DNA from: SZUA-430 sp031413635
GTDB taxonomy: Bacteria > Pseudomonadota > Alphaproteobacteria > Micropepsales > Micropepsaceae
Assembly (NCBI GenBank): GCA_031413635.1
Contig: JANOFM010000032.1
Coordinates: forward strand, 7,369 to 71,368
DNA: 64,000 nucleotides
Reading direction: 5' to 3'
Each line of letters begins with the position of its first letter. The first letter of the stretch is position 1. Both the position numbers and the translations under genes were made by a program. Positions 26,349 through 35,644 of this stretch are shown one piece after another. Below the pieces are notes generated by a model. It did no database searches. It was not told the origin of the DNA and saw only the letters and a program-made list of their open reading frames with translations.

Positions 26349-27335
26349 ATGCCGGTCAGCGAACATCCAACAAAAGATCACGGGGAGACGGTGGTCCTGC
26401 AAGGCGGCGGGGACGACCGGCGCTCGTTCTGGGACCTTTTTCGTGCGTCCGGGGTGAGTGGCGTGCTCTTCGGGGCGAACGGCGACGAACGCCGTCAGTT
26501 TCTGTTCGCACTGGCTGTCATCGCCGTGCTGGTCGTTGCGGGCAATGTCACCAATGTCCTCACCGTGCATCACGACGCGCCGCACTTCGGTTTCGTCAAG
26601 CCTATTCTCTGGGAGGCGAGCAGTGCCATTACGTTGCTCGTCTTCATCTGGATCCCTTGGCTCGCCTTGCGCGTTGCGCCGCCCCACGCGCGGCCGATCT
26701 GGCGAACCGGTTTGGTTCACGCCGCCGCGATCATTTCGTTCTCGATCGCGCATGTGGCTGGGTTCGTACTCATTCGCAATGCCGTCTATCTCGCGACCGG
26801 CGAACCCTATGGGATCGCACCGCTGACGAGCGAGTTTTTCTACGAGTTCCGCAAAGACGCGATCAGCTATCTCACGATCGTCGCAATTTTCTGGGTTGCC
26901 GGCAGGCTTCATCGCACGGAGGCAACACAGGCGATCGCGTCGGCTGGCCCGGCGTTTGTAGATATTCGCGACGGCGCGCGCTTGGATCGCGTTCGGGTCG
27001 AGGACATCTTGGCCGTTACGTCGGCCGACAACTACGTCGAGTTCGTGCTGTCCGACGGGCGCCGACTCATGACACGCAAGCCGTTGTCCGCGGTCGAGCA
27101 GGAACTCGGCGAGAGCGGATTTCTGCGTACGCATCGCTCCTGGCTGGTCAACGCCCGGCGGATGACGGCCCTGAAGCCCGAAGGTTCGGGCGACTACACA
27201 GTCGAGCTTGGCGCGCTGAGTGTGCCGTTGTCGAGGCGCTTTCCGGAGGCATTGTCCAAACTCCGTTCCGGGGCACGAACTTCACGAATGCGCGGGCCCA
27301 AAACCGTCGAGCAAACCGAACACACTTCGAATTGA
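26349..27335 (+). CDS. Membrane-anchored LytTR-family transcriptional regulator
   Basis: 328 residues. Four hydrophobic segments (about 50-68, 85-107, 120-140, 170-190) precede a LytTR DNA-binding domain at about 202-308 (DRVRVEDILAVTSADNYVEF, RTHRSWLVN). This one-component layout senses at the membrane and binds DNA directly. AGGAG upstream of the ATG. It is divergently arranged with the exported flavin oxidase across 73 bp, so that oxidase is the likely target; this is an inference from position. Its tail is Arg/Lys/Thr-rich. Confidence 0.85.
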   Translation: MPVSEHPTKDHGETVVLQGGGDDRRSFWDLFRASGVSGVLFGANGDERRQFLFALAVIAVLVVAGNVTNVLTVHHDAPHFGFVKPILWEASSAITLLVFIWIPWLALRVAPPHARPIWRTGLVHAAAIISFSIAHVAGFVLIRNAVYLATGEPYGIAPLTSEFFYEFRKDAISYLTIVAIFWVAGRLHRTEATQAIASAGPAFVDIRDGARLDRVRVEDILAVTSADNYVEFVLSDGRRLMTRKPLSAVEQELGESGFLRTHRSWLVNARRMTALKPEGSGDYTVELGALSVPLSRRFPEALSKLRSGARTSRMRGPKTVEQTEHTSN

Positions 27336-27402
27336 TGCGGCGTTCTGCTTCGGACTTTTGGCAACGTGCTGCCAACGCCAGTCTGAACGCTGCGGAAGGG
27401 AA

Positions 27403-28920
27403 CTACCTGTTTGGCTTCGCGTGCGAAGCGCGCTGGGCTTCCTCGGCGGCGCGGAAGAGGGCGGCGCTCTTGTAGACCGTCTCCATGAACTCGGCTTCCG
27501 GATCGCTGTCGGCGACGACGCCGCCGCCGGCTTGCACGTACATCATGCCGTCCTTGACGATCGCCGTACGCAGCGCGATGCAGGTGTCCATCGAACCGTT
27601 GGCGGAGAAATAGCCGACCGCGCCGCCGTAGACGCCGCGCTTTTCCTTTTCCAATTCGTCGATGATTTCGAGCGCGCGGACCTTCGGCGCGCCGCTGGTC
27701 GTGCCGTTTGGGAAGCCTGCGATCAGCGCGTCGAGCGCATCCTTGTCCGGCCGGATGCGTCCCTCGACGTTGGAGACGATGTGCTGAACGTGGCTGTATT
27801 TTTCGATGACGAATTGTTCCGTCACGTTGACGGTTCCCGTCTGCGCCACGCGGCCCACGTCGTTGCGCCCCAGATCGAGCAGCATCAAATGCTCGGCGCG
27901 CTCCTTAGGGTCGGCCAGCAACTGCTCGGCCAGCGCCTTGTCCTCTTCGGTCGTGACGCCGCGGCGGATTGTGCCGGCGATCGGCCGGATCGTAACCGTC
28001 CCGTCGCGCAGGCGAACCAGAATCTCCGGGCTCGATCCCACCACCGCAAAGCCCGGATAATTCAAGCAGAACAAAAACGGCGAGGGGTTCAAACGCCGAA
28101 GCGCGCGATAGAGCTGAAACGGCGGCAACTTGAACGGACGGCGAAAGCGTTGGCTCGGCACGACCTGAAAAATGTCGCCGGCCGCGATGTACTCCTTCGC
28201 GCGGCGCACGATCTCAAGGTATTCGGGCCGTGTCGTGTTCGACACCGGTTCCTCGAGCGCCAAGGGGTCGCCCTCGTAGGCATCTTCGGGCAACCGATTG
28301 CGCGCGAAATCGACGGCGACATTCGAAAGCCGGTCTTCGGCCGCCGTATAGGCCTCTCGCGCGCTCAGCCCTGGCGCCGGGAAAACCGGGGTGGCGACGG
28401 TGACATCGGCCTTCACGGCATCGAAGATGGCAACGATGGTCGGCCGCACAAGAACCGCGTCGGGAACACCCAACGGATCGGGCTTCTCCGCCGGCAACCG
28501 CTCCATCAAGCGCACCATGTCGTGCCCGAGATATCCGAACAGTCCCGACGCCATCGGCGGCAAATTTTCCGGAAGCTCCATGCGCGTGCGCGCCAGCAAC
28601 TCGCGCAATGACGCGAGCGGCGCCATGCCCTCCGCGACGAAAGCATCGAGCGTCTCGTGCGCCCGCGTGTTGAGCTCGGCCCGCGTCCCGCGACAGCGCC
28701 AAATGAGATCGGGCTTCAATCCGATGATCGAATAACGGCCGCGGCTTTCGCCGCCTTGAACGCTTTCCAGAAGGAACGAATAAGGGTCGGCCGCCCCAAG
28801 TTTCATCCACGCCGAAACCGGCGTGTCGACATCGGCCACCAGCGAACGCGCGACGATCTGCGGCTTGCCCGCTTGGTAGGCTGCCCGAAACGCGTCGAAC
28901 GTCGGCGCGCAAGCCGTCAT
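27403..28920 (-). CDS. trpE: Anthranilate synthase component I TrpE
   Basis: Converts chorismate and ammonia to anthranilate. 505 residues: N-terminal domain with the tryptophan feedback motif (FLLESVQGGESRGRYSIIG) and C-terminal chorismate-binding domain with IRPIAGTIRRGVTTEED, MLLDLGRNDVGRVA and GTTSGAPKVRA. The start lies in an ATGA overlap with the ppiD stop, giving translational coupling. In most alphaproteobacteria trpG and trpDC follow; here the next genes on this strand are the accessory block, with trpG 7.5 kb downstream. Confidence 0.95.
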   Translation of the reverse strand: MTACAPTFDAFRAAYQAGKPQIVARSLVADVDTPVSAWMKLGAADPYSFLLESVQGGESRGRYSIIGLKPDLIWRCRGTRAELNTRAHETLDAFVAEGMAPLASLRELLARTRMELPENLPPMASGLFGYLGHDMVRLMERLPAEKPDPLGVPDAVLVRPTIVAIFDAVKADVTVATPVFPAPGLSAREAYTAAEDRLSNVAVDFARNRLPEDAYEGDPLALEEPVSNTTRPEYLEIVRRAKEYIAAGDIFQVVPSQRFRRPFKLPPFQLYRALRRLNPSPFLFCLNYPGFAVVGSSPEILVRLRDGTVTIRPIAGTIRRGVTTEEDKALAEQLLADPKERAEHLMLLDLGRNDVGRVAQTGTVNVTEQFVIEKYSHVQHIVSNVEGRIRPDKDALDALIAGFPNGTTSGAPKVRALEIIDELEKEKRGVYGGAVGYFSANGSMDTCIALRTAIVKDGMMYVQAGGGVVADSDPEAEFMETVYKSAALFRAAEEAQRASHAKPNR

Positions 28921-30797
28921 TCGCCGGCGTGGAAGGCGTTGAAGCGAGCCTCGTCGATCGTGACGCCCACTTCGTCGCGCACCGAGTTCGAGAACTGCTC
29001 CGCCAAATCGTTGGCGAATGTCGAACGCAACTGCGCCGAATAGGCCTGACGCAGCGACGCATCCGCCGTCTCCGGCACATATGAGATCTCCGCCAAACGC
29101 CCGACGATGACGCTCTTGCCGTCGGCAACCGGTCCGCTGAAGAATGCGCCCGCCTTTGCCTCGGATGTAGCCGTCACCGCCGCCTCGCTGAAGATGGCGG
29201 TCTTGCCGAACCGCGGCATGGGCTCGGTGCGCAAGGCCGCCACGCCGAGCGACGAGGCGATCGCGCTCATGCTTTCCCCGCCGTTGCCGCGCTTGACGAG
29301 ATCGTCGGCGATCTTCCGCAGGCGCGTGGTCAACTCTTCGGCGCGCCAGTCCGTCAACACCTCTTCGCGGATCTGAGCAAACGGTTTCGTCGACGCAGGC
29401 GATATCTTGTCGACGCGGAAATTGAAGTAGACGCCGTCCGGCGTTTCGTGAAGCTCCGAGTCGATCCCGGTTTCCGTCAGAAACGCGCGCTGCACGAAGT
29501 CGCCGCCGGGCAACCCCTCGACGGAATTGCCGTTGGCGTCGTTGCCGCGCGAGTCCATCGCGGCGATCTTCAGCACGGGAAGGCTGTGTTTCTTGGCGGC
29601 CTCTTCCAGTGTCGCGCCGGAGCCGAGCGTGTCCTCGAATTCCGTCGTCCGCTCGAACAACTTCTCCTTGGAGCGTTCCGCGACGAACTTGTCCTTGAGC
29701 TCCGGCTTGACCTCGTCGAAAGTCCTTTCGCTGCCCGCCGTAATCGACAGCGCGCGCACGATCACCCAACCGAACGCCCCCTTGACAGGATCGCTGATCG
29801 TGTTCACCGGCAGTTCGAAGGCAACCGCCGGGATCGTAGTGTCGCTCTTGCTGACTTCGCCGAGCTTGATATCCTCCGCCTTGAATCCTTCGGCCTTCGC
29901 GACCGTCTCGAAGGTTTCGCCCGCATCGAGCTTTTTCTTCGCCGCCCGCGCCTTGTCTTCCGACTTGAAGCGAATCTGCTCCAGCGTACGTTTCTCGGGC
30001 GTTTGGTAGAACCGCTTGTTGGCGTCGTACAACTTCTTGATTTCCTCGTCCGTCACCACCACTTGCGACGACACATCCGCAAGCCGCGCCGTCACGATCG
30101 TCACGGCACGTTGCTCCGCAATGGCGTATTTCCCTTGTGCGTGCGTTTCGTAAAATTTGCGCAACGTGGCGTCGTCCGGATCTTTGATCTCGCCCGCGCG
30201 CAAGGGTTCGATCAGCACATACTCCGCAACCCGCCGCTCAAGCCTGAAACGGTTCAACGCCGCCTCAATGCCCGGCGGCATCTGAACGCCGCCGAGGATC
30301 GTGCGGATCAACTGCTCGCGCAGCATATCACCACGCACCAGCTCGATAAATTCAGCCTCGCCCAATTCACTTTGCTGAAGAATGCGTTGCAACTGCGCCG
30401 GGTCGATCCCACCCTTGCCGTCCGATAATCCCGGAATGGCCGCGAGCGACGAAACGACCTGCGCATTCGAGATACTCAGACCGATATCCTGCGCCTTCTT
30501 CATCAAAGCCTTGCGCGTCACCATGCGCTCCAGTGCTTCCCGGTCGAGCCCCAACGCCTTTGCTTCGGTCGTCGAAAGTTTCGCCTGCGACTCGCGCTCC
30601 ATCTGGCTCAGAAAACGGCCGAACTCCCTTTGGAACTGGTCGGGCGTAATGTCCTCGCCACCGACCTCCGCTATTTTCGGCGTCGTCGTCAGGGTCAGCG
30701 CGTCCTGCACGCCCCAGATGCCGAAGCTGCCGATCAGCAAGAAGATCAAGATTGCCGCCAGCCACCCTTTGGAGGCATTGCGCATTTGTTCGAGCAT
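28917..30797 (-). CDS. ppiD: PpiD-like peptidyl-prolyl isomerase, SurA N-terminal domain
   Basis: Membrane-anchored periplasmic folding factor that works near the Sec exit. 626 residues: a short cytoplasmic tip, one membrane segment (about 12-32, LAAILIFLLIGSFGIWGV), a SurA_N-like chaperone domain, a parvulin domain at about 250-360 and a long C-terminal domain. The start at 30797 gives MLEQMRNASKGW, typical of the family; the frame stays open upstream but the extra residues are basic and Pro-rich. An internal ATG at 30785 is also possible. Upstream of and overlapping trpE, as elsewhere in alphaproteobacteria. Confidence 0.92.
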   Translation of the reverse strand: MLEQMRNASKGWLAAILIFLLIGSFGIWGVQDALTLTTTPKIAEVGGEDITPDQFQREFGRFLSQMERESQAKLSTTEAKALGLDREALERMVTRKALMKKAQDIGLSISNAQVVSSLAAIPGLSDGKGGIDPAQLQRILQQSELGEAEFIELVRGDMLREQLIRTILGGVQMPPGIEAALNRFRLERRVAEYVLIEPLRAGEIKDPDDATLRKFYETHAQGKYAIAEQRAVTIVTARLADVSSQVVVTDEEIKKLYDANKRFYQTPEKRTLEQIRFKSEDKARAAKKKLDAGETFETVAKAEGFKAEDIKLGEVSKSDTTIPAVAFELPVNTISDPVKGAFGWVIVRALSITAGSERTFDEVKPELKDKFVAERSKEKLFERTTEFEDTLGSGATLEEAAKKHSLPVLKIAAMDSRGNDANGNSVEGLPGGDFVQRAFLTETGIDSELHETPDGVYFNFRVDKISPASTKPFAQIREEVLTDWRAEELTTRLRKIADDLVKRGNGGESMSAIASSLGVAALRTEPMPRFGKTAIFSEAAVTATSEAKAGAFFSGPVADGKSVIVGRLAEISYVPETADASLRQAYSAQLRSTFANDLAEQFSNSVRDEVGVTIDEARFNAFHAGE

Positions 30798-31041
30798 AGA
30801 TGTCGCAACCGAGAGTTGGGATTGAGTTGACCACGAGGAACCGCTTCCGCTGCAAGAGGAGCGGGGGCGTCCAATGCGGAACGCCGGTCGAACCTGAACC
30901 GAAGCGGGCGGGATATTAGGGGCCGCCCCATCCACCGGCAAGACCGGCCGCAAGCCCGAGGCCGCGGCGCTTGACCGCCGCCCGGTTGAAGGGTTTCGTG
31001 CCTCTTCAGGTCGCCGCAAGGCCCATCGGATGGAATTGGAC

Positions 31042-31797
31042 ATGAAACAAAAGCAACTGATCGCGGGAAACTGGAAAATGAACGGCCTTTTGTCCGCCCG
31101 TTCGGAGGTCGCGGCACTAAAGGCGGGGCTAAAGTCACATGCGAGCCGTCCCGATATCGTGATCTGCCCGCCCGCCACATTGTTGCGCAGCCTGTTGACC
31201 GAGGTCGAAGGCACGTCCATCCGCCTGGGCGGCCAAACCTGCCACCCGACGGCAAGCGGCGCCAACACCGGCGACCTCAGCGCCGAGATGCTGAAAGACG
31301 CTGGCGCCGCTTTCGTCATCGTCGGCCATTCCGAACGCCGCGCCGATCACAAGGAGACAAGCGAACGGGTCTCCGCTCAAACGCGCGCCGCCTGGCGAGC
31401 GGGACTGACCGCCATCATTTGCATCGGCGAAACCGAGGCCGAACGCGCCGAGGGGCGCATGCAAGACGTTTTGGCGCGCCAAATCGAAGGCAGTGTGCCC
31501 GACAACGCAACGACCGAGAACACTGCACTTGCCTACGAACCTGTCTGGGCAATCGGAACCGGCAAGACCGCCTCGCTCGCCGACATCGAAGCGGCGCACG
31601 CATTCATCCGCGCACGGATGGAATCGCGTTTGGGCGCACGCGGACGAGCCGTCCGCCTGCTCTATGGCGGTTCCGTCAAGCCGTCCAATGCCGCGGAGAT
31701 CTTAAGCACAACCGGCGTCGACGGCGTTCTTGTCGGCGGCGCAAGCCTCAAGGCCGCCGATTTCTTGCCGATTATCTCTGCCGCGGTCGCAAGCTAG
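31042..31797 (+). CDS. tpiA: Triose-phosphate isomerase
   Basis: Interconverts dihydroxyacetone phosphate and glyceraldehyde 3-phosphate. 251 residues from the ATG at 31042, which gives the standard MKQKQLIAGNWKMNG start; an ATG four codons upstream (31030) is an alternative. Catalytic His in FVIVGHSERR and Glu in ALAYEPVWAIGTGKTA; phosphate loop YGGSVKPSNAAE. Divergent from ppiD. secG often follows tpiA, but here a convergent SDR gene does. Confidence 0.95.
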   Translation: MKQKQLIAGNWKMNGLLSARSEVAALKAGLKSHASRPDIVICPPATLLRSLLTEVEGTSIRLGGQTCHPTASGANTGDLSAEMLKDAGAAFVIVGHSERRADHKETSERVSAQTRAAWRAGLTAIICIGETEAERAEGRMQDVLARQIEGSVPDNATTENTALAYEPVWAIGTGKTASLADIEAAHAFIRARMESRLGARGRAVRLLYGGSVKPSNAAEILSTTGVDGVLVGGASLKAADFLPIISAAVAS

Positions 31798-31820
31798 CCG
31801 TTTCCTGCACGATCTCGCGC

Positions 31821-32603
31821 CTAGAACACAGCGTAGCCGCCATCGACAATCAACGTGTCGCCCGAATGGTAAGACGATGCGTCGCTTGCCAAATAAACTG
31901 CGATACCGCCGAAATCGGCCGGCTCTCCCCATCGGCGCGCCGGTACGCGAGGAATGACTTTTTCGGCAAACGCCGGTGACGCTTGCGCCCCCGCCGTCAT
32001 GTTCGTCGCAATCCACCCGGGCAGGATCGCATTGGCGCGCACACCATCACGCGCAAATTCGACGGCAATGCCGCGGATCATCGACACCACCGCGCCCTTG
32101 GTCGCCGCATAATGCTGATTGCGCGCGGCACCTTCGATGGCGGCAAGACTCGCGACGCCCACCAGCGAGCCGCCGCGATCGCCCTTGCCGGCGCGCTCTC
32201 GCATATGCCGGGCCGCCTCGCGTAGCGTGAAGAAAACGCCGTCTTCGTTCACGGCAAGCACTCGGCGATACTGCTCGGCCGAAATATCGAGAAACGAACG
32301 CGCCGCCGAGCCGATACCGGCATTTGCAAATACGGAATCCACCCGGCCCATCTGCGCCACGGCGCCCTTCATGCCGTCGACGACTTGTGCCTCGTCCGAC
32401 ACGTCGATCGTCTGCGCGAAGACTTTTCCGCCGTGGCCCCGAAGTTTTGCCTCGGCCGCCTTGTTCTTCGCCTCATTCGTACCCCAGATCACCACGCCCG
32501 AGCCGGCTTGAGCCAATGCCTCCGCCATGCCGAGTCCGATGCCGCCATTGCCGCCGGTGATAAGGGCGACCTTTCCCGTCAAATCAAATGGTGAGTACGC
32601 CAT
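31821..32603 (-). CDS. Short-chain dehydrogenase/reductase
   Basis: 260 residues, classical SDR. Cofactor motif TGGNGGIGLG at about 16-25, NAG motif (ANAGIGS) and catalytic Ser (GVASLAAIEG), Tyr and Lys (HYAATKGAV). C-terminal SGDTLIVDGGY is typical. An uncharged residue after the first beta-strand (IWGTN) does not settle NAD versus NADP preference. AGGAG precedes the start. Substrate unknown; FabG-like or glucose/3-hydroxyacid dehydrogenase-like roles are possible. Convergent with tpiA, 23 bp apart. Confidence 0.88.
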   Translation of the reverse strand: MAYSPFDLTGKVALITGGNGGIGLGMAEALAQAGSGVVIWGTNEAKNKAAEAKLRGHGGKVFAQTIDVSDEAQVVDGMKGAVAQMGRVDSVFANAGIGSAARSFLDISAEQYRRVLAVNEDGVFFTLREAARHMRERAGKGDRGGSLVGVASLAAIEGAARNQHYAATKGAVVSMIRGIAVEFARDGVRANAILPGWIATNMTAGAQASPAFAEKVIPRVPARRWGEPADFGGIAVYLASDASSYHSGDTLIVDGGYAVF

Positions 32604-32852
32604 CAGTCACTCCTCGCGGTTGCAGAACCAAGACCTGGACTCGAAGGCGGATCGGTATGGCCGAAATCTGCCGTGTGGCGTGTCGCTCAAGGCCTTGGGT
32701 CATTGCCATATTTGAACTATTAGCACACCCCATCTTGCACGGCGCCACAGCCTCGCGCAGGTTACCGTCGGGTTGCAAATCGGGAATCGCCCGCGATGTC
32801 CCGTGCTACCGCCGGTCCACATTCAGCGCCTAACCAACCACGGAACAGCCCC

Positions 32853-33770
32853 ATGCGGTTCGCGTACACGCCGCGCACAGTTGTGATCGCTCTTTTTGTA
32901 GTTGCGATTGGCGGTTGCGCCGTTCAAAAATCGCCGCGCGACGGCAATTACAAGGTCGGCACGCCCTATCAGATCAGCGGTGTTTGGTACTATCCCAAGG
33001 AAGACCCGTTCTACGACGAAACCGGCGTCGCGTCGTGGTACGGCGCCGACTTCGACGGCAAAGCGACGGCCAACGGCGAACGCTACGACATGGATGCGTT
33101 GACTGCGGCGCATCGCACGCTTCCGATGCCGACGGTGGTTCGTGTGACAAACCTCGAAAACGGACGCTCGATCAAATTGCGCGTCAACGATCGTGGGCCG
33201 TTCGCCCGCGGGCGCATCATCGACGTATCCCGCCGCGCCGCCAATCTTTTGGGCTTCTCAAACAAAGGCACGGCGCGCGTTCGTGTTCAGTTCGAGGGCC
33301 GGGCAGACGTCGGTGCCACGCCACCGCAAGATGAAGACGAAGTCGCTGGCGCCCCGAGCGGCATCACTTCGGCACCTGTTTCAGGCGTCGCACGCGGAGA
33401 ACTTGCTCCACCAACCGGCGCCGCAATCGCCACGCCGCGCGCGGCCCGGCCGGGCGTCGGTGCAGCGTCCACTCCCGCGATGGCACCCATCCCGGACACT
33501 GAACCCGATGGCGTTGTCACCACGGTTGCAGTGCCTCGACAAACGCAACTATGGATTCAGGTCGGCGCTTTTCAGTCGCGCTCGAACGCCGATCGTCTCG
33601 CCGAACGCTTGATTTACGTGGGCCGCGCTCGCGTCTCCACCACCCATGCCAACGGCAAACCGATCCACCGCGTGCGGTTTGGGCCCTACGCAACGGTGGA
33701 GGACGCCGATTCCATGTTGAACAGGGTCATCGACAAAGGTCAGAACGGCGCACAAATCGTCGTTGAGTAA
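32853..33770 (+). CDS. rlpA: RlpA septal lipoprotein (lytic transglycosylase) with SPOR domain
   Basis: 305 residues. Lipoprotein signal with lipid-attached Cys22 (VVAIGGCAV). Double-psi beta-barrel at about 60-150 with GVASWYGADFDGKATANGE, LTAAHRTLP and VNDRGPF, the catalytic pattern of RlpA enzymes that cut glycan strands lacking stem peptides. A Pro/Ala/Gly linker (155-225) leads to a C-terminal SPOR domain (about 228-303, WIQVGAFQSRSNADRLAERL) that targets denuded septal peptidoglycan. The start at 32853 is chosen because upstream residues would mask the signal. Nine bases before dacC. Confidence 0.92.
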   Translation: MRFAYTPRTVVIALFVVAIGGCAVQKSPRDGNYKVGTPYQISGVWYYPKEDPFYDETGVASWYGADFDGKATANGERYDMDALTAAHRTLPMPTVVRVTNLENGRSIKLRVNDRGPFARGRIIDVSRRAANLLGFSNKGTARVRVQFEGRADVGATPPQDEDEVAGAPSGITSAPVSGVARGELAPPTGAAIATPRAARPGVGAASTPAMAPIPDTEPDGVVTTVAVPRQTQLWIQVGAFQSRSNADRLAERLIYVGRARVSTTHANGKPIHRVRFGPYATVEDADSMLNRVIDKGQNGAQIVVE

Positions 33771-33779
33771 GAGGTAATC

Positions 33780-35015
33780 ATGCGCTTGATTTTTACGACC
33801 CTCAGTCTTCTGTTCCTGATGCTCGCGCCGGCAATCGCTCAACCCGCGGCCGACCCCCTTGTCGAACTGCAGTCGAACGCGCAATTCGCGCTGCTGATGG
33901 ATTACGAGACCGGCAATGTCTTGTTCTCCAAGGACGGCGATCAGCCGATGGCGCCGGCCTCCATGGCCAAGCTGATGACGGTCGCGATCCTGTTCGAAAA
34001 GATCAAACACGGCGAGCTCAAGCTCGACGACACGTTCACCGTCAGCGAGCGCGCTTGGCGCTTGTCGGTGGCGGGAAAAAACGAATCCTCGAAAATGTTC
34101 GTCAGCATCGGATCGAAAATCCGCGTCGACGACTTGTTGCGGGGCATCATTATTCAATCCGGCAATGATGCCTGTACCGTGGTCGCCGAACATTTCTCCG
34201 GCAGCGAGGACGCGTTTTCCGACCTGATGAACGCCGAGGCGAAAAAAATCGGCCTGACCGGATCGGTGTTCAAGAACGCCAGCGGCTTGCCCCATCCGGA
34301 CATGCACGTGACGGCCCTTGATCTTGCCAAGCTCGCCGCCTACGTCATTCGCGAATTCCCCGAACAGTATCGCACATTCGCCGAGCGCGAATTCACCTGG
34401 AACAAAATCAAGCAAGCGAACCGAAATCTTCTCCTTGGCACCTATCCCGGCGCCGACGGCCTCAAGACGGGCCACACCGAGGCTTCGGGCTACGGCATGG
34501 TCGCCTCGGCGCAGCAGGATGGCAGCCGTTTGATTATGGTGGTGAACGGCTTGAAGTCCGAAGCCGAACGCGCCGCCGAAACTAAGCGCTTTCTGGATAT
34601 GGGCTTTCGTGAGTTTCGATCCTACGCACTGCTGAAAGCCGGCGATGTCGTCGGCGACGCGCAGGTATGGGCCGGCGACCTGGCCAGTGTCCCCTTGTCG
34701 GTGCGCCAACCCGTCAAGATGCTGATGCGCCGCGCCTCGCGCGATGGTCTGAAAGTGAAACTGACCTATATGGAACCCGTCGTCGCCCCCATTGCACGCG
34801 GACAGGAAATTGGCACGCTCACCATCACTGCACCCGGGGTGCCCGAGATGATCGTTCCGGTCTTCGCCGGTGCCGCGGTCGAAGAGGGCGGCCTGATGAC
34901 GCAAATCAAAACAGGTATCAAAGACCTGATGTCGGGCGAACCGGAACCCACGTCGAAAACCGAGGAGCTGCCGCTTCACGGCGAACCGCAGTCGGCCGAA
35001 GTGCCGCCGCAATGA
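33780..35015 (+). CDS. dacC: D-alanyl-D-alanine carboxypeptidase (PBP5/6 family)
   Basis: Trims the terminal D-Ala from peptidoglycan stem peptides in the periplasm. 411 residues. Signal peptide (about 1-20, cleavage near AIA/QP). Penicillin-binding motifs: SMAK at 61-64, SGN in IQSGNDA, and KTG in GLKTGHTEASGYG. A C-terminal PBP5_C beta domain follows (about 295-385) and a Glu/Thr-rich tail; the amphipathic membrane anchor is not obvious. ATGA overlap with tmk. dacA versus dacC naming cannot be separated by sequence. Confidence 0.92.
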   Translation: MRLIFTTLSLLFLMLAPAIAQPAADPLVELQSNAQFALLMDYETGNVLFSKDGDQPMAPASMAKLMTVAILFEKIKHGELKLDDTFTVSERAWRLSVAGKNESSKMFVSIGSKIRVDDLLRGIIIQSGNDACTVVAEHFSGSEDAFSDLMNAEAKKIGLTGSVFKNASGLPHPDMHVTALDLAKLAAYVIREFPEQYRTFAEREFTWNKIKQANRNLLLGTYPGADGLKTGHTEASGYGMVASAQQDGSRLIMVVNGLKSEAERAAETKRFLDMGFREFRSYALLKAGDVVGDAQVWAGDLASVPLSVRQPVKMLMRRASRDGLKVKLTYMEPVVAPIARGQEIGTLTITAPGVPEMIVPVFAGAAVEEGGLMTQIKTGIKDLMSGEPEPTSKTEELPLHGEPQSAEVPPQ

Positions 35016-35644
35016 CCAGGGGCCGGTTCATCACGTTCGAAGGCGGTGAAGGAACCGGCAAGTCGACACAAGCCCGGCTGCTTGCAAGCTACCTCGCGCA
35101 ATCCGGTCTCGACGTCGTGCAAACGCGCGAGCCCGGCGGTTCGCCCTCGGCTGAGGAAATTCGCACCATCCTTGTGACGGGTGCCGCCGACCGTTGGTCG
35201 CCGATCGCGGAGACCCTGTTGTTCTACGCTGCGCGCATCGAGCATTGGCGCCAAGTGATCGAACCCGCGATTGTCCGCGGCGCCCATGTCGTCTGCGATC
35301 GTTTTGCCGATTCGACCATGGCGTACCAAGCCTATGCGGGCGGCCTCGATCGCAAACTCGTCGAAGACCTGCATCGCTTGACGATGGCGGGGGTGGCGCC
35401 CGATCTCACGCTGGTGCTCGACATCGACGTTGAGAAAGGACTGCTGCGAGCAGCCTCGCGACGCGACGACGAAACGCGCTTCGAACGCAAGGGCCGTTCG
35501 TTCCACGACAAGTTGCGTCAGGGCTTTCTCGACATCGCCCGACGCGCACAGGCGCGTTGCGTCGTCATCGACGCCGATCAACCGATCGACCGCGTTCATG
35601 CGGCCGTTCTGTCCGCGCTGAAATCGCGCTTGAGCCTCGGCTAA
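35012..35644 (+). CDS. tmk: Thymidylate kinase
   Basis: Phosphorylates dTMP to dTDP for DNA synthesis. 210 residues, start in an ATGA overlap with dacC. P-loop FEGGEGTGKST (about 9-19), the DRY-like CDRFADSTMAYQ substrate motif and a LID region (RRDDETRFERKG) with Arg-rich character. The stop overlaps the holB ATG by one base (TAATG), so tmk and holB are coupled. Confidence 0.95.
   Translation: MTRGRFITFEGGEGTGKSTQARLLASYLAQSGLDVVQTREPGGSPSAEEIRTILVTGAADRWSPIAETLLFYAARIEHWRQVIEPAIVRGAHVVCDRFADSTMAYQAYAGGLDRKLVEDLHRLTMAGVAPDLTLVLDIDVEKGLLRAASRRDDETRFERKGRSFHDKLRQGFLDIARRAQARCVVIDADQPIDRVHAAVLSALKSRLSLG

Noticed and set aside
24839..27475. 878-codon plus-strand open frame across the oxidase and LytTR genes
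   Set aside because: Runs antisense to one real gene and out of frame through another; composition is Arg-rich and without motifs.
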